Positions 46,436 to 55,766 are shown, numbered from the stretch's first letter. The stretch is 64,000 nt of DNA from Companilactobacillus tucceti DSM 20183 (GCF_001434665.1 NZ_AZDG01000002.1:1-64000); one strand, 5' to 3'. Translations and numbers: made by a program. The notes: generated by a model not told the origin, from the letters alone.

Positions 46436-46464
46436 TTGACAAAGACTTCTAAAGAAAGTATCTT
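46436..46464 (+). promoter_or_regulatory. Promoter of the aldehyde dehydrogenase gene
   Basis: Perfect TTGACA at 46436-46441 and TATCTT at 46459-46464, spacer 17 bp. Confidence 0.7.
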
Positions 46465-46493
46465 TGAGCCGATCAATAAAGGAGGTATTTTAT

Positions 46494-47861
46494 ATGGCTT
46501 ATAAAGTAATTAATCCATTTGATGGAAAATTAATTAGAGAGTTTCCTAATGCCACAGATTCTGAAGTTGAACGTGCATTAGATGAAGCTCATGAGTTTTA
46601 TATGGATGCTAAGCATCAACCGATTTTGGAGAGAGAAAAAAATTTAAAAAAAGTTGCTGATGAATTAAGAGCAAATGTTGAATATTACGCTAAAGTATTG
46701 ACAATTAATATGGGGAAATTGTATAAGGAATCCAAACAAGAAGTTATTAAAACTGCCCAATTCGCTGAATATTATTCTAAAAATGGTAGTTCCTTTTTAA
46801 AATCTCAGCCTTATGAAATACCTGACAATTATTCTTACGTTGAATATGATTCTATCGGTGCAATTATGGCAGTCGAACCTTGGAATTTTCCATATATGCA
46901 AGTTATGCGAGTATTTGCACCAAATTATTTGATTGGCAACCCTGTGATTTTAAAACATGCAAGTATTGTTCCAGGTGCTGCGCAAGCATTTGAAGAGGCG
47001 ATAATTAAGGCAAATTTACCAAAAGGAGCATTCAAAAATCTTTTTGTAAGTTATGATCAGGTGAATAAAATTATTTCTGACCGGAGAGTTCAAGGAGTTG
47101 CCTTAACTGGGTCTGAGCAGGCAGGAAAAATTTTAGCCTCAGAAGCGGGTAAAAATTTAAAAAAATCAACTATGGAACTTGGTGGGACGGATGTTTTAAT
47201 TGTTTTGGATGATGCTGACATTAAATTAGCCGTGAAAAATGCAGTATCCGCTCGCTTGGGTAATGCAGGACAAGCTTGTACATCCGCAAAAAGATTTATA
47301 GTCAATCAAAAAGTTTATGGTGAATTTATTGATGGCATCATATCAGAGTTTTCAAAAAGAGTTTCCGGCGATCCACTTGATTTAAAAACAACTTTAGCTC
47401 CATTATCTTCAAAGGCAGCACAGATTAAGCTAAAAGAGCAGGTTGATGCTGCAATAGCTGGAGGTTCACAAATTATTTGGGGAGATACTACTGAAGTCGA
47501 TGGATCAGACGCAATATTTAATCCATTAATTATTTCAGGAATGACTCCCAATAATCCAATGTATGATCAAGAATTATTTGGACCGGTTGCCCAGATTTTG
47601 CCTTTTAAAGATGATGTTGAGGCGGTTAAAATGGCAAATTACTCAAATTATGGCTTAGGTGGAGCAATTTATTCTACTGATTTGGAGCGGGCCCAGAATT
47701 TAGCAAGTCACATTGAAACAGGAATGGTTGCAATAAATCAGATTATGACGTCACATGCGGAGATTCCATTTGGTGGTATTAAAAAATCAGGTTATGGTCG
47801 AGAGCTTAGTGATTTAGGGATAAAAGAATTTGCTAATGCTAAAACGATTTTATATAGATAG
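46494..47861 (+). CDS. NAD(P)-dependent aldehyde dehydrogenase (succinate-semialdehyde dehydrogenase-like)
   Basis: A 455-residue enzyme of the ALDH superfamily oxidising an aldehyde to its acid. The catalytic Cys lies in GNAGQACTSAKR and the general-base Glu in MELGGTDVLIVL; EPWNFPYMQ and the C-terminal PFGGIKKSGYGRE are typical. It resembles the short GabD/Sad group, so succinate semialdehyde is a plausible but unproved substrate. ATG at 46494 with AAAGGAGG upstream. Monocistronic, with its own promoter and terminator. Confidence 0.88.
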   Translation: MAYKVINPFDGKLIREFPNATDSEVERALDEAHEFYMDAKHQPILEREKNLKKVADELRANVEYYAKVLTINMGKLYKESKQEVIKTAQFAEYYSKNGSSFLKSQPYEIPDNYSYVEYDSIGAIMAVEPWNFPYMQVMRVFAPNYLIGNPVILKHASIVPGAAQAFEEAIIKANLPKGAFKNLFVSYDQVNKIISDRRVQGVALTGSEQAGKILASEAGKNLKKSTMELGGTDVLIVLDDADIKLAVKNAVSARLGNAGQACTSAKRFIVNQKVYGEFIDGIISEFSKRVSGDPLDLKTTLAPLSSKAAQIKLKEQVDAAIAGGSQIIWGDTTEVDGSDAIFNPLIISGMTPNNPMYDQELFGPVAQILPFKDDVEAVKMANYSNYGLGGAIYSTDLERAQNLASHIETGMVAINQIMTSHAEIPFGGIKKSGYGRELSDLGIKEFANAKTILYR

Positions 47862-47866
47862 AAAAA

Positions 47867-47897
47867 GAACATCCAAAAAACTAGGATGTTCTTTTTT
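47867..47897 (+). terminator. Terminator of the aldehyde dehydrogenase gene
   Basis: AAGAACATCC / GGATGTTCTT stem with an A-rich loop and a seven-T tail. Confidence 0.88.
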
Positions 47898-47918
47898 TAC
47901 TGTTTTGAAATAATTACT

Positions 47919-47947
47919 TTGACACACACAGTAGTTGATGATACATT
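47919..47947 (+). promoter_or_regulatory. Promoter of the PadR-DUF4097 operon
   Basis: Perfect TTGACA at 47919-47924 and TACATT at 47942-47947, spacer 17 bp. PadR proteins often repress their own gene, but I see no clear ATGT-n8-ACAT operator. Confidence 0.75.
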
Positions 47948-47972
47948 ATACCTATCGAAAGGAAGATATTTT

Positions 47973-48314
47973 ATGAAACCAATAATTTCGAAGGATATAA
48001 TTCGCGGTCATACAACTACGATTGTTTTAAACATTTTAAGTCAAGGTGACAGTTATGGATATGAAATCGCAAAAATGATAAAAAAATTGAGTCATGAATC
48101 ATATGAGTTAAATGAAGCAACACTTTATACGGTTTTCAGACGTTTAGAAAAAAATGGTGATATTGAAAGTTACTGGGGTGACGAAAGCCAAGGTGGCAGA
48201 CGTAAGTACTATAAAATCACCAGTCAAGGTACTGAAACTTTAGAAAATAATGTTAAAGAATGGAATTTCGCCAAGCATGTAATTGATGATTTAATTCTTG
48301 GAAGGATAAATTAA
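47973..48314 (+). CDS. PadR family transcriptional regulator
   Basis: A 113-residue winged-helix regulator of the short PadR type (PadR-s2). The HTH and wing are visible in LNILSQGDSYGYEIAKMI, LNEATLYTVFRRLEKNGDI and GGRRKYYKITSQG. The ATG at 47973 has AAAGGAAG upstream. It is 2 nt from the DUF4097 gene, a pairing typical for PadR regulators of envelope-stress or membrane proteins. Ligand unknown. Confidence 0.9.
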   Translation: MKPIISKDIIRGHTTTIVLNILSQGDSYGYEIAKMIKKLSHESYELNEATLYTVFRRLEKNGDIESYWGDESQGGRRKYYKITSQGTETLENNVKEWNFAKHVIDDLILGRIN

Positions 48315-48316
48315 CT

Positions 48317-49696
48317 ATGAATGAAAAAATAATAAAATTAGTAAATGAAAAGTTAAATGATATATTTGAGGACTATCCTAAAACAGCAGATATTAATGAA
48401 TTGGCTGAAGAATTACAGTCTGATTTAGTTGCCTCTGCTGAAGATAAAGTTAGTGAAGGTAAGAGTGCTGAAGATGCCGTAAAAGAATCTTTTGTTGAGT
48501 TTGGAGATATAACTGAACTAATAGACGATGTCTTATCTGAAAATAATGATGATTCAGCAGCTGAAGATAATGGTCACAGAATCGATATTAATCAATCGGG
48601 AATCACAATTGATGGCGGAGATAAATTAAAAATTGATAAAACAGGGATGTTTATCAATAAAGGTAAGTCATTTAAAGCTGATGGATCTGGTGTATCGATA
48701 GGTGATGGTAAGATTTTTAAGGCTGATGAAAATGGCGTTAAATTAGGTAACATGACAATTGATGGTCGTGGAATAAATTTTGATCAGAATAAAGAAAATG
48801 TAAGCGAGACTTTTTCTAAGTTTGATGATCAATTTGACCACAGTGTGGATACAGAAGTGTATGTTGAAACTTTAGATTTAGTAAACGAACAAGAATTCTT
48901 AGTTGATGATGTTGAAAGATTGGACATTGCATATGGTTCTGCTACGGTCAGAGTTTTGCCAAGTAATGGCGACAAAATCATTTTAAGAGAATATATGTCG
49001 CGCAATAATCCAGACTATTTTGCTAGAACTTCATTTGGATCAGGTACACTTAGAATCAATCAAGGTCGATATCCTAGATTTTTACATTTAAAGATCAGAG
49101 TTCAAATACTTATTCCTAGCAATTTTAAAAATAGCATGAGAATCGCAAATTCATCTGGACAACTTTATATGAATAACATTACTGGTTTGGATACTATTAA
49201 GGCTACGATCAATAGTGGAAATGGATATTTTAAGAATATATCTGTAAATAATTTGTCAGTAAGTAATCATTCTGGAAGAATCAAATTGGCAAACGTAAAA
49301 GCAAATGGTGACCTACAGTTGGATGATCATAGTGGTTCTCTAAGAGTAGATAATGTTTTTGGATCTAGATTTGATATTAAAGCTCATTCCGGTTCTATTA
49401 GAGGTGAAGGTTTAGGTGGAAGTGGTTCATTAATTACTCATTCTGGAACGATTGCATTGAATATTACTGATTTAACAGGTGATATAAAGGCAGAATCTAA
49501 TAGTGGAACGGTTAAATTAACAATGCTTTTAAATAACTACTATTTTGACTTACAAGCTAAAAATGGAATCGTCAAGAGTCCTGAGAATGCTATTTTAAAA
49601 CATGACACAGTTAGTTTTAAAGATGGTCAAGTAGGTAGTGATCCTATGTATAAACTAGAAGGTAAAGCTTCTTCAGGCATAGTTAAATTGTATTAA
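48317..49696 (+). CDS. DUF1700/HAAS-like and DUF4097 domain protein
   Basis: A 459-residue cytosolic-looking protein without signal peptide. Residues 1-75 form a helical HAAS/DUF1700-like region (LNDIFEDYPKTADINELAEELQ within it). Residues about 90-160 carry a tandem of short beta repeats around GITIDGGDKLKID, GMFINKGKSFKAD, GVSIGDGKIFKAD and GVKLGNMTIDG. The rest (about 195-459) is a DUF4097-type beta-helix with recurrent SG motifs (NSGNGYF, HSGRIKL, HSGSLRV, HSGSIRG, HSGTIAL, NSGTVKL). Paired with the PadR regulator. Function unknown; DUF4097 proteins occur with envelope-stress regulators. Confidence 0.82.
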   Translation: MNEKIIKLVNEKLNDIFEDYPKTADINELAEELQSDLVASAEDKVSEGKSAEDAVKESFVEFGDITELIDDVLSENNDDSAAEDNGHRIDINQSGITIDGGDKLKIDKTGMFINKGKSFKADGSGVSIGDGKIFKADENGVKLGNMTIDGRGINFDQNKENVSETFSKFDDQFDHSVDTEVYVETLDLVNEQEFLVDDVERLDIAYGSATVRVLPSNGDKIILREYMSRNNPDYFARTSFGSGTLRINQGRYPRFLHLKIRVQILIPSNFKNSMRIANSSGQLYMNNITGLDTIKATINSGNGYFKNISVNNLSVSNHSGRIKLANVKANGDLQLDDHSGSLRVDNVFGSRFDIKAHSGSIRGEGLGGSGSLITHSGTIALNITDLTGDIKAESNSGTVKLTMLLNNYYFDLQAKNGIVKSPENAILKHDTVSFKDGQVGSDPMYKLEGKASSGIVKLY

Positions 49697-49721
49697 GAAT
49701 TTAGTGATATCCGTTATATAC

Positions 49722-49777
49722 AAAAATTTGGTCGAAAAGATTTCGGTATTTTACCGGTATCTTCTCGGCCAATTTTT
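49722..49777. terminator. Long hairpin terminator after the DUF4097 gene
   Basis: Imperfect long stem (AATTTGGTCG..AAGAT..CGGTA against TACCGG..ATCTT..CGGCCAAT) followed by T5 on the plus strand and A-rich on the other side, so possibly bidirectional. Confidence 0.7.
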
Positions 49778-49826
49778 CTTTTATATGATTATTAGTGTAA
49801 TAGCGAATGTACTCTTTAATAAAAGT

Positions 49827-49849
49827 ATTGATAAGTTTAACTTATCAAT
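49827..49849. promoter_or_regulatory. 23-bp palindrome, candidate operator of the oxidoreductase operon
   Basis: Perfect 11-bp arms ATTGATAAGTT and AACTTATCAAT around a single T. No T run follows, so it is not a terminator. It ends 17 bp before the -35 box of the SDR promoter. Confidence 0.65.
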
Positions 49850-49866
49850 TAGCTCCTCAATAAGAA

Positions 49867-49895
49867 TTGGTTCATTAGTAATTTGATTGTATTAT
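49867..49895 (+). promoter_or_regulatory. Promoter of the SDR-ADH operon
   Basis: TTGGTT at 49867-49872 and TATTAT at 49890-49895, spacer 17 bp. Confidence 0.7.
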
Positions 49896-49934
49896 AAGCT
49901 TCAAAAGTTATGAGAAATGCCTGGAGGAAATAAA

Positions 49935-50786
49935 ATGAATAGCGAAGTTGAAGTATTATTTGGTGCCGGAGCAATCGGAGAAGCAATTGTTAGAAGAATT
50001 TCGTCAGGTCGAAAGTTATTGATTGCTGATTATAGTGAAGAGAAATTATATACGATGAAACAACGTTTAGAAGAAGCTGGCTTTTCAGTTGAGACCATTA
50101 AAGCTGATCTATCTTCAAGAAAATCAATCAAAGAAGTTGTGGCAAAAGCTCAGTCACTAGGTGACATTATTGGGTTGGTTAATGCAGCAGGAGTTTCACC
50201 ATCACAAGCGTCTTCTAGTGAAGTTTTGCATGTTGATTTATACGGAACATCAGTATTACTTGAGGAATTTGGAAAAGTAATGGCGCCCGGTGGTGCAGGG
50301 ATTGTCATTTCATCACAATCAGGACATAGGCTACCTGCATTGTCTATTGAAGACAATAAAGCTTTGGCAATGACACCAACGGAAGAATTATTGAATTTGC
50401 CAATCTTACAACCTGATTTAATTAAAGATTCACTAGCGGCCTATCAGTATGCTAAACGTACTAATGTTTTGAGAGTTGCAGCTGAATCAGTTAAGTGGCA
50501 AAAGCGTGGTGCTAGGATCAACTCGATAAGCCCTGGAATAATCATGACGCCACTTGCATTGGACGAATTAAATGGTCCTCGAGGTGCAGGATATAAGAAA
50601 ATGTTTGATTCGATGGTAACAAAACGACCAGGGACACCAGATGAAATTGCTAATTTAGCGGAATTATTGATGGACCGGAAAAGTGCGTTTATTACCGGCA
50701 GTGATTTTCTTGCTGATGGTGGAATTACTGCACAGTATTGGTTTGGTGATGTTGAAGAAGTCCGTGATAGTGGGACTACTAAGTAA
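49935..50786 (+). CDS. Short-chain dehydrogenase/reductase
   Basis: A 283-residue NAD(P)-dependent SDR. The cofactor motif is GAGAIGEAI near the N-terminus (residues about 10-18), NAAG is represented by NAAGVS, the catalytic Ser lies in VISSQSGH and the YxxxK motif is YQYAK; SPGIIMTPL follows. The ATG at 49935 has TGGAGG upstream, which excludes the ATG at 49917. First of three oxidoreductase genes in one direction. Substrate unknown. Confidence 0.88.
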   Translation: MNSEVEVLFGAGAIGEAIVRRISSGRKLLIADYSEEKLYTMKQRLEEAGFSVETIKADLSSRKSIKEVVAKAQSLGDIIGLVNAAGVSPSQASSSEVLHVDLYGTSVLLEEFGKVMAPGGAGIVISSQSGHRLPALSIEDNKALAMTPTEELLNLPILQPDLIKDSLAAYQYAKRTNVLRVAAESVKWQKRGARINSISPGIIMTPLALDELNGPRGAGYKKMFDSMVTKRPGTPDEIANLAELLMDRKSAFITGSDFLADGGITAQYWFGDVEEVRDSGTTK

Positions 50787-50846
50787 CAATAATAAATCTA
50801 TGAACTGAAGTTCATGCACAATAATCGAGGAAGAAGAAAGTTAATT

Positions 50847-51887
50847 ATGAAAGCTGCTTTATTTGTTAAACCTGGAGAAATGACTACTACAGAGGTTGAA
50901 AAACCTACAATTGAAAAGTCTACAGATGCTGTTATTCGTGTAATTCGCGCCTGTGTTTGTGGTTCTGATTTATGGTGGTACCGAGGTATCTCTCATCGAG
51001 ATGGTAATTCACTTGCTGGACATGAGGCAATCGGTGTTGTTGAATCTGTGGGCTCTGATTTGAAAAATATTAAAATTGGGGATTTTGTTATTGTACCTTT
51101 CACTCATGGTTGTGGGCATTGTGCAGCATGTTTGGCTGGTTTTGATGGAAATTGTCTTAATGCCCAATCCGGTGGTAATGGTTATCAAGCAGAATATGTC
51201 CGTTACGAAAATGCAGACTGGGGATTAGTCAAGATTCCCGGAAAACCTGATGATTATTCAGATGATATGCTAAACAACTTTTTAGCATTAGCTGATGTAA
51301 TGGCAACTGGATACCACGCTGCTGCAAGTGCAGAAGTTAAAAAAGGTGATACCACTGTAGTCTTTGGTGATGGTGCTGTTGGACTAGCAGGTGTGATTGC
51401 TGCTAAATTACGTGGTGCAACACGTATTATTGCTATGAGTCGTCATGAGGACAGGCAACAATTAGCAACACAATTTGGGGCAACAGATATTATTCCAGAA
51501 CGTGGAGATGTAGCTGTACAGAAAGTTTTGGACTTAACTAATGGCAATGGTGCAGATTCAATTTTAGAGTGTGTTGGAACTGAGCAGTCCGTTGATACAG
51601 CAATCAAAGTTGGACGTCCAGGTGCTATTGTTGGACGAGTTGGAGTTCCTCAAAAATCTCAAATGAATACTAATGATCTATTTTGGAAAAATATCGGACT
51701 TAGAGGTGGAATCGCCTCTGTTACAACTTATGATAGAAATGTATTGCTAGATGCTGTATTAAATGGCAAAATTGAACCTGGAAAAGTTTTCACAAAACGA
51801 TTTGATCTTGACCACATCGAAGATGCATATGATTCTATGGATAAGAGAACTGCCATCAAATCATTATTAATTATTTCAGATAAGTAG
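50847..51887 (+). CDS. Zinc-dependent alcohol dehydrogenase family protein
   Basis: A 346-residue medium-chain dehydrogenase. The catalytic zinc site is seen in CVCGSDLW and AGHEAIG; four structural-zinc Cys are in CGHCAACLAGFDGNC; the cofactor site is VFGDGAVGLAG. The ATG at 50847 (MKAALFVKPG) follows GAGGAAG. It lies 60 nt after the SDR gene with no terminator. Substrate unknown; a secondary alcohol or aldehyde reductase is plausible. Confidence 0.88.
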   Translation: MKAALFVKPGEMTTTEVEKPTIEKSTDAVIRVIRACVCGSDLWWYRGISHRDGNSLAGHEAIGVVESVGSDLKNIKIGDFVIVPFTHGCGHCAACLAGFDGNCLNAQSGGNGYQAEYVRYENADWGLVKIPGKPDDYSDDMLNNFLALADVMATGYHAAASAEVKKGDTTVVFGDGAVGLAGVIAAKLRGATRIIAMSRHEDRQQLATQFGATDIIPERGDVAVQKVLDLTNGNGADSILECVGTEQSVDTAIKVGRPGAIVGRVGVPQKSQMNTNDLFWKNIGLRGGIASVTTYDRNVLLDAVLNGKIEPGKVFTKRFDLDHIEDAYDSMDKRTAIKSLLIISDK

Positions 51888-51944
51888 AAAACCATTATTA
51901 GATTAATTATCATTTGAAAAATTTGTCGGAAGAAGGATAAAAGT

Positions 51945-52544
51945 ATGAAAAAAGTATTGATTATTGGAGCAACTGGAACTGTTGGTTCAAAAGTCCGTCA
52001 GACATTGTTAAAGGAAACTGATGACCGATTGACTTTATTTTCTAGAAGAGCAAATGAATTATCTGTTTCAAATCGTGAAGAAACGATTTCAGGAGATGTC
52101 ACAAATGATAGTGATTTGGATAAAGCAGTTTCAGGACAAGACGTTGTGTTTGTTGCATTAAGTGGAAATTTGTCAAAATTTGCTAAAAAGATTATTTCAG
52201 CAATGAATCGCAATCATGTTGATCGTTTGATTTTCATCACATCAATGGGAATTTATAATGAAATTCCAGCAAGTATTGGTGCAAGCGGAAATCTACAAAG
52301 CAATCCGATGTTGCAATCATATAGGGATGCTGCCGATTTAATTGAAAGTTCAGATTTAAACTATACGATCATCAGACCGGGATGGTTTAATAATGGACCA
52401 GTTGACTATCAAGTAACAAAAAAGGGTGAACCATTCGGTGGACATGATGTTTCAGTTAGCTCAATCGCTGATATGGTCAAGAAATTGATTGACGACGATA
52501 GTTTGTATTCACATGACAGTATTGGATTGAATACTCCAGAATAA
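51945..52544 (+). CDS. NAD(P)H-binding NmrA/atypical SDR protein
   Basis: A 199-residue single-domain Rossmann protein with GATGTVGS at residues 8-15, typical for atypical SDRs of the NAD(P)H-binding (NmrA/YtfG-like) group; the tail RPGWFNNGPVDYQVT resembles anaerobically induced flavin-reductase-like proteins. AAGGATAAAAG precedes the ATG. Third gene of the redox operon, ending at a terminator. Confidence 0.82.
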   Translation: MKKVLIIGATGTVGSKVRQTLLKETDDRLTLFSRRANELSVSNREETISGDVTNDSDLDKAVSGQDVVFVALSGNLSKFAKKIISAMNRNHVDRLIFITSMGIYNEIPASIGASGNLQSNPMLQSYRDAADLIESSDLNYTIIRPGWFNNGPVDYQVTKKGEPFGGHDVSVSSIADMVKKLIDDDSLYSHDSIGLNTPE

Positions 52545-52568
52545 TAAAATTTAATAAATAAGAAAAAA

Positions 52569-52604
52569 TGAAAGCTAGCTTTGAATACATAAGCTGGCTT
52601 TTTT
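52569..52604 (+). terminator. Terminator of the oxidoreductase operon
   Basis: AAAGCTAGCTT / AAGCTGGCTTT stem with one T-G pair and an 8-nt loop, then six T. Confidence 0.85.
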
Positions 52605-52676
52605 GCTTTTGATAAAAATATTCATTAATTTAATGTGATTCAGTTTTTACTTCTTCAAGCAATGAATTTAGTTAGT

Positions 52677-52685
52677 TGCTATAAT
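52677..52685 (+). promoter_or_regulatory. Extended -10 promoter of the LysR gene
   Basis: TGCTATAAT, an extended -10 with perfect TATAAT (52680-52685); no clear -35. Confidence 0.5.
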
Positions 52686-52746
52686 AATAGGGAAAAATTT
52701 GCTTTTAGTTATAAAAATGAAATAGAGAAAAAGATGAGGCGAGTCT

Positions 52747-53628
52747 ATGTTTCAACAAATGGTATATTTCATCGCAATTGTAAAAAATAATAGTTTTACC
52801 AAGGCAGCAGAAGAGTGTAATATTTCTCAATCAGCAATTTCACAACAGATGAAAGAACTGGAGTCTAGCTTGGGCGTCAGTCTTTTGGAAAGGAAGGGAC
52901 GTAGTTTTACTGTTACAGATGCAGGAAAATATTTTTATACACATAGTCAAGATATTTTGGAAGACGTCAACCAATTAATTAATAATACGGTTAAGATTGT
53001 CAAAGATGATCAAATTAATTTGAAAGTTGGATATTTAAGAAGTTTTGGAACAACGGAATTTTTACGTGCAGTCTCAGAATTTAATAAGCAGTATCCTCAA
53101 GTAAAAATTAATATTACAAGCGGAAATCACGAAGATTTATATCAATTACTTCGAAGTGGTCAAGTAGATATGAATTTTGCTGATCAGCGTCGAGCACTTT
53201 CAAACAAGTACGTTAATGAGTTTTTAACTGACAGCAAGTTTATGGTGGCTATTAGTCGCTCTAGTTTTCCAAGTTTATCAACTAAAATAAGTTCAGAACA
53301 ATTGATTGATATGACATGTATTCTTGTCAGTGGAGACGATGAGTTGGAGTCTGATGAATCATATTATCAAGATATTTTGGGAATAAGAAGTGAATTCAAG
53401 GCAGTTAAAACATTGGATGAAGCACAAATTTTAGTTGCGTCTAATCAAGGTTATTTAATTGTAAATGACAGGACTCAAGGTCAGTTGAACTTAGATACAG
53501 TTAAAACACTTGAACTTATTAATGGGAAGCAAACTATGTCACAGAAGTATTATGCATATTGGAAAGCAGATAATTCAGGCTATTATATCGAGACTTTTGC
53601 AGATTTACTCAAGAAAAATTTTACATAA
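52747..53628 (+). CDS. LysR family transcriptional regulator
   Basis: A 293-residue LTTR. The N-terminal winged HTH is clear (FTKAAEECNISQSAISQQMKELE region, residues 18-40) and the C-terminal effector-binding domain starts near residue 88. GAGG precedes the ATG. It follows the oxidoreductase operon and precedes an NTF2-like gene in the same direction; either could be its target, but no T-n11-A operator is obvious at this level. Confidence 0.9.
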   Translation: MFQQMVYFIAIVKNNSFTKAAEECNISQSAISQQMKELESSLGVSLLERKGRSFTVTDAGKYFYTHSQDILEDVNQLINNTVKIVKDDQINLKVGYLRSFGTTEFLRAVSEFNKQYPQVKINITSGNHEDLYQLLRSGQVDMNFADQRRALSNKYVNEFLTDSKFMVAISRSSFPSLSTKISSEQLIDMTCILVSGDDELESDESYYQDILGIRSEFKAVKTLDEAQILVASNQGYLIVNDRTQGQLNLDTVKTLELINGKQTMSQKYYAYWKADNSGYYIETFADLLKKNFT

Positions 53629-53720
53629 GAATAACTTATCATTAAGTCAAAAAATTAGAATAGCTGCCTACATTAATTGTTGATATCATACATATATAAA
53701 CAGTTGAAAGCGTGATATCT

Positions 53721-54092
53721 ATGACGAATGAAGAACAAATTATTGAACTATATAGACAAGAAAACCAAGCGATGGTGGAAAAAGATATTTCAAAATTGAA
53801 TGAGATACTTTTGCCAAATATGTCGCTGAAACATATGACTGGGTATGTTCAACCAAAACTAGAATGGATCGATCAAATCCAAAATGGACAAATGAAATAT
53901 TTTTCTTCTACTGAAGATAACATTAAAGATATCGAAATATCTGGAGATTACGCATCGCTGATTGGTCAAAGCCAAGTCAAAGCGAGTGTTTGGGGTGGCG
54001 GAGTAAATACATGGTCACTTCAAATGAAAATGTATTTCAAAAAGCAAAATGGAGCTTGGTTGATTTCAAAACAAGAAGCTTCAATATATTAA
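53721..54092 (+). CDS. NTF2-like (SnoaL/DUF4440-type) protein
   Basis: A 123-residue alpha+beta barrel protein of the nuclear transport factor 2-like superfamily, with an N-terminal helix (NEEQIIELYRQENQAMVEKD), SLKHMTGYVQPKLEWIDQI and the terminal WLISKQEA. Such proteins may be small enzymes or ligand binders; no catalytic residue can be named. ATG at 53721; a GTG three codons earlier is less likely. The ribosome site is weak (GAAAG). Confidence 0.7.
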   Translation: MTNEEQIIELYRQENQAMVEKDISKLNEILLPNMSLKHMTGYVQPKLEWIDQIQNGQMKYFSSTEDNIKDIEISGDYASLIGQSQVKASVWGGGVNTWSLQMKMYFKKQNGAWLISKQEASIY

Positions 54093-54254
54093 AAGATACC
54101 AATTCAGTGTCTTTTAGTTATTTTGCTGATAAACTTGATAAGTGATTAAATCCATTAAATTAAAAATAATTAAAAAAAATCTAATTTGATATTGTAATTT
54201 ATAAGAAATAAACGTATCCTTAGTATCATTCTACAAGATAAGGGGAGATAGTTT

Positions 54255-55766
54255 ATGCAGGAAACAAAAAGTAAATGGCATATGCCTTCGGCATTTACCA
54301 TATTGTTTATCCTAATAATTCTTGTAGCAATTTTAACCTGGATCATTCCAGCTGGAGAATATGCTACTACTAAGGCGGGCAATGTAATTGCCGGGACTTA
54401 CCGAAGCCGAAGTAGCAGTCCTCAGGGACTTTGGGATATTTTTGAAGCTCCTATAAATGGAATGATCGGTACAAAAACAACAGATGGAGCAATTCCGGTA
54501 TCACTTTATATTTTAGTTATTGGTGGTGTATTAGGAGTTGTTAATAGAACCAATACTTTTGCGGACGGTATTGGTTCAGCCGCAAAAAAGTATAAGGGTA
54601 GAGAAAAATATTTAATTCCCTTTTTAATGACACTGTTTGCACTAGGTGGAACTGTCTTTGGTATGGGTGAAGAAACAATCGCCTTTGTACCAATCGTTAT
54701 ACCTATTATGATGAGTGTTGGTTATGATACGATAACTGCAATTTCAATTACTTTGATCGGGTCACAAATTGGATGTATGGGATCTACTGTTAATCCCTTT
54801 GCTACAGGGGTGGCGTCAGATACTATTCATATATCTTTAGGCCAAGGTATCTTACCAAGAGTTGTGTTCTTAGTGTTAGCTTTAATAATCGGAATTATAT
54901 ATGTAATGCGCTATGCTGCTAAAGTTAAGGGCAAACCTGATCAATCTTTGGTTTATGAACGTTATGAAAAAGATCTTAAGGAATTTGTTGCCTCAAATGA
55001 TGTCGAAGTTACTGAATTGACAAAGAGACAAAAATGGGTTTTATTCGCCTTTATTATGACTTTTGTTGTCATGATTGTTGGGCTTGTTCCGTGGTCAACA
55101 TTAAATCCTAAATGGACATTTTTTGAAGATTTTCTAAAATGGCTGAATAGTATGCCATTTATTGGTTCTTTTGTGGGTCGAGATATGGTTCCATTTGGAA
55201 CTTGGGGTTTTGTTGAGATCACTACTTTGATCTTCTTTGCCTCACTTGTAATCAAAGCAATTTATCAAATGAAAGAAGCGGACTTTATTGACGCCTTTAT
55301 GGGCGGAGTTAGAGATTTCGTTGAAGTTGCTATGATAGTTGCAATTGCTCGTGGTATTCAAGTTATTATGAATAATGGTTATATTTCTGCGACAATTTTA
55401 CATGCAGGTGAAGTTGGTCTGCATGGTTTATCATCGTCAGTATTTATTATTTTGACGTATATATTCTATATTCCGATGTCATTTTTGATTCCTTCTAGTT
55501 CTGGTTTAGCTGTTTCTACAATGGGAATTATCGGACCAATCGGTAGGTTTTCAGGTGTTCCAGGATCAACCGTTGTAACTGCATATCAGATTGCTTCAGG
55601 ACTAGTTAATTTAGTCACTCCAACATCGGCCATTGTTATGGGATCGTTAGCGTTAGGTCATGTAAGTATTGTTACTTGGTTTAAATATATTTGGAAATTA
55701 CTTTTAATATTTATAATTTTCACCTGTGCGTTTTTGGCATTTTGTACAATTTTTAATTTTCAATAA
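54255..55766 (+). CDS. YfcC family transporter
   Basis: A 503-residue membrane protein of the DcuC-like YfcC family with about 12 hydrophobic segments. Recognisable stretches are TWIIPAGEY near the N-terminus, GGTVFGMGEETIAF and GSTVNPFATGVAS. Members include arginine/ornithine exchangers of streptococci and uncharacterised amino- or dicarboxylic-acid carriers; the substrate here is not known and no arginine deiminase genes are nearby. AAGGGGAG precedes the ATG. Monocistronic with a clear terminator. Confidence 0.85.
   Translation: MQETKSKWHMPSAFTILFILIILVAILTWIIPAGEYATTKAGNVIAGTYRSRSSSPQGLWDIFEAPINGMIGTKTTDGAIPVSLYILVIGGVLGVVNRTNTFADGIGSAAKKYKGREKYLIPFLMTLFALGGTVFGMGEETIAFVPIVIPIMMSVGYDTITAISITLIGSQIGCMGSTVNPFATGVASDTIHISLGQGILPRVVFLVLALIIGIIYVMRYAAKVKGKPDQSLVYERYEKDLKEFVASNDVEVTELTKRQKWVLFAFIMTFVVMIVGLVPWSTLNPKWTFFEDFLKWLNSMPFIGSFVGRDMVPFGTWGFVEITTLIFFASLVIKAIYQMKEADFIDAFMGGVRDFVEVAMIVAIARGIQVIMNNGYISATILHAGEVGLHGLSSSVFIILTYIFYIPMSFLIPSSSGLAVSTMGIIGPIGRFSGVPGSTVVTAYQIASGLVNLVTPTSAIVMGSLALGHVSIVTWFKYIWKLLLIFIIFTCAFLAFCTIFNFQ

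Noticed and set aside
49704-49886. Small 60-residue hydrophobic reading frame after the DUF4097 gene
   Set aside because: It runs through a terminator hairpin and lacks a ribosome binding site and family resemblance.
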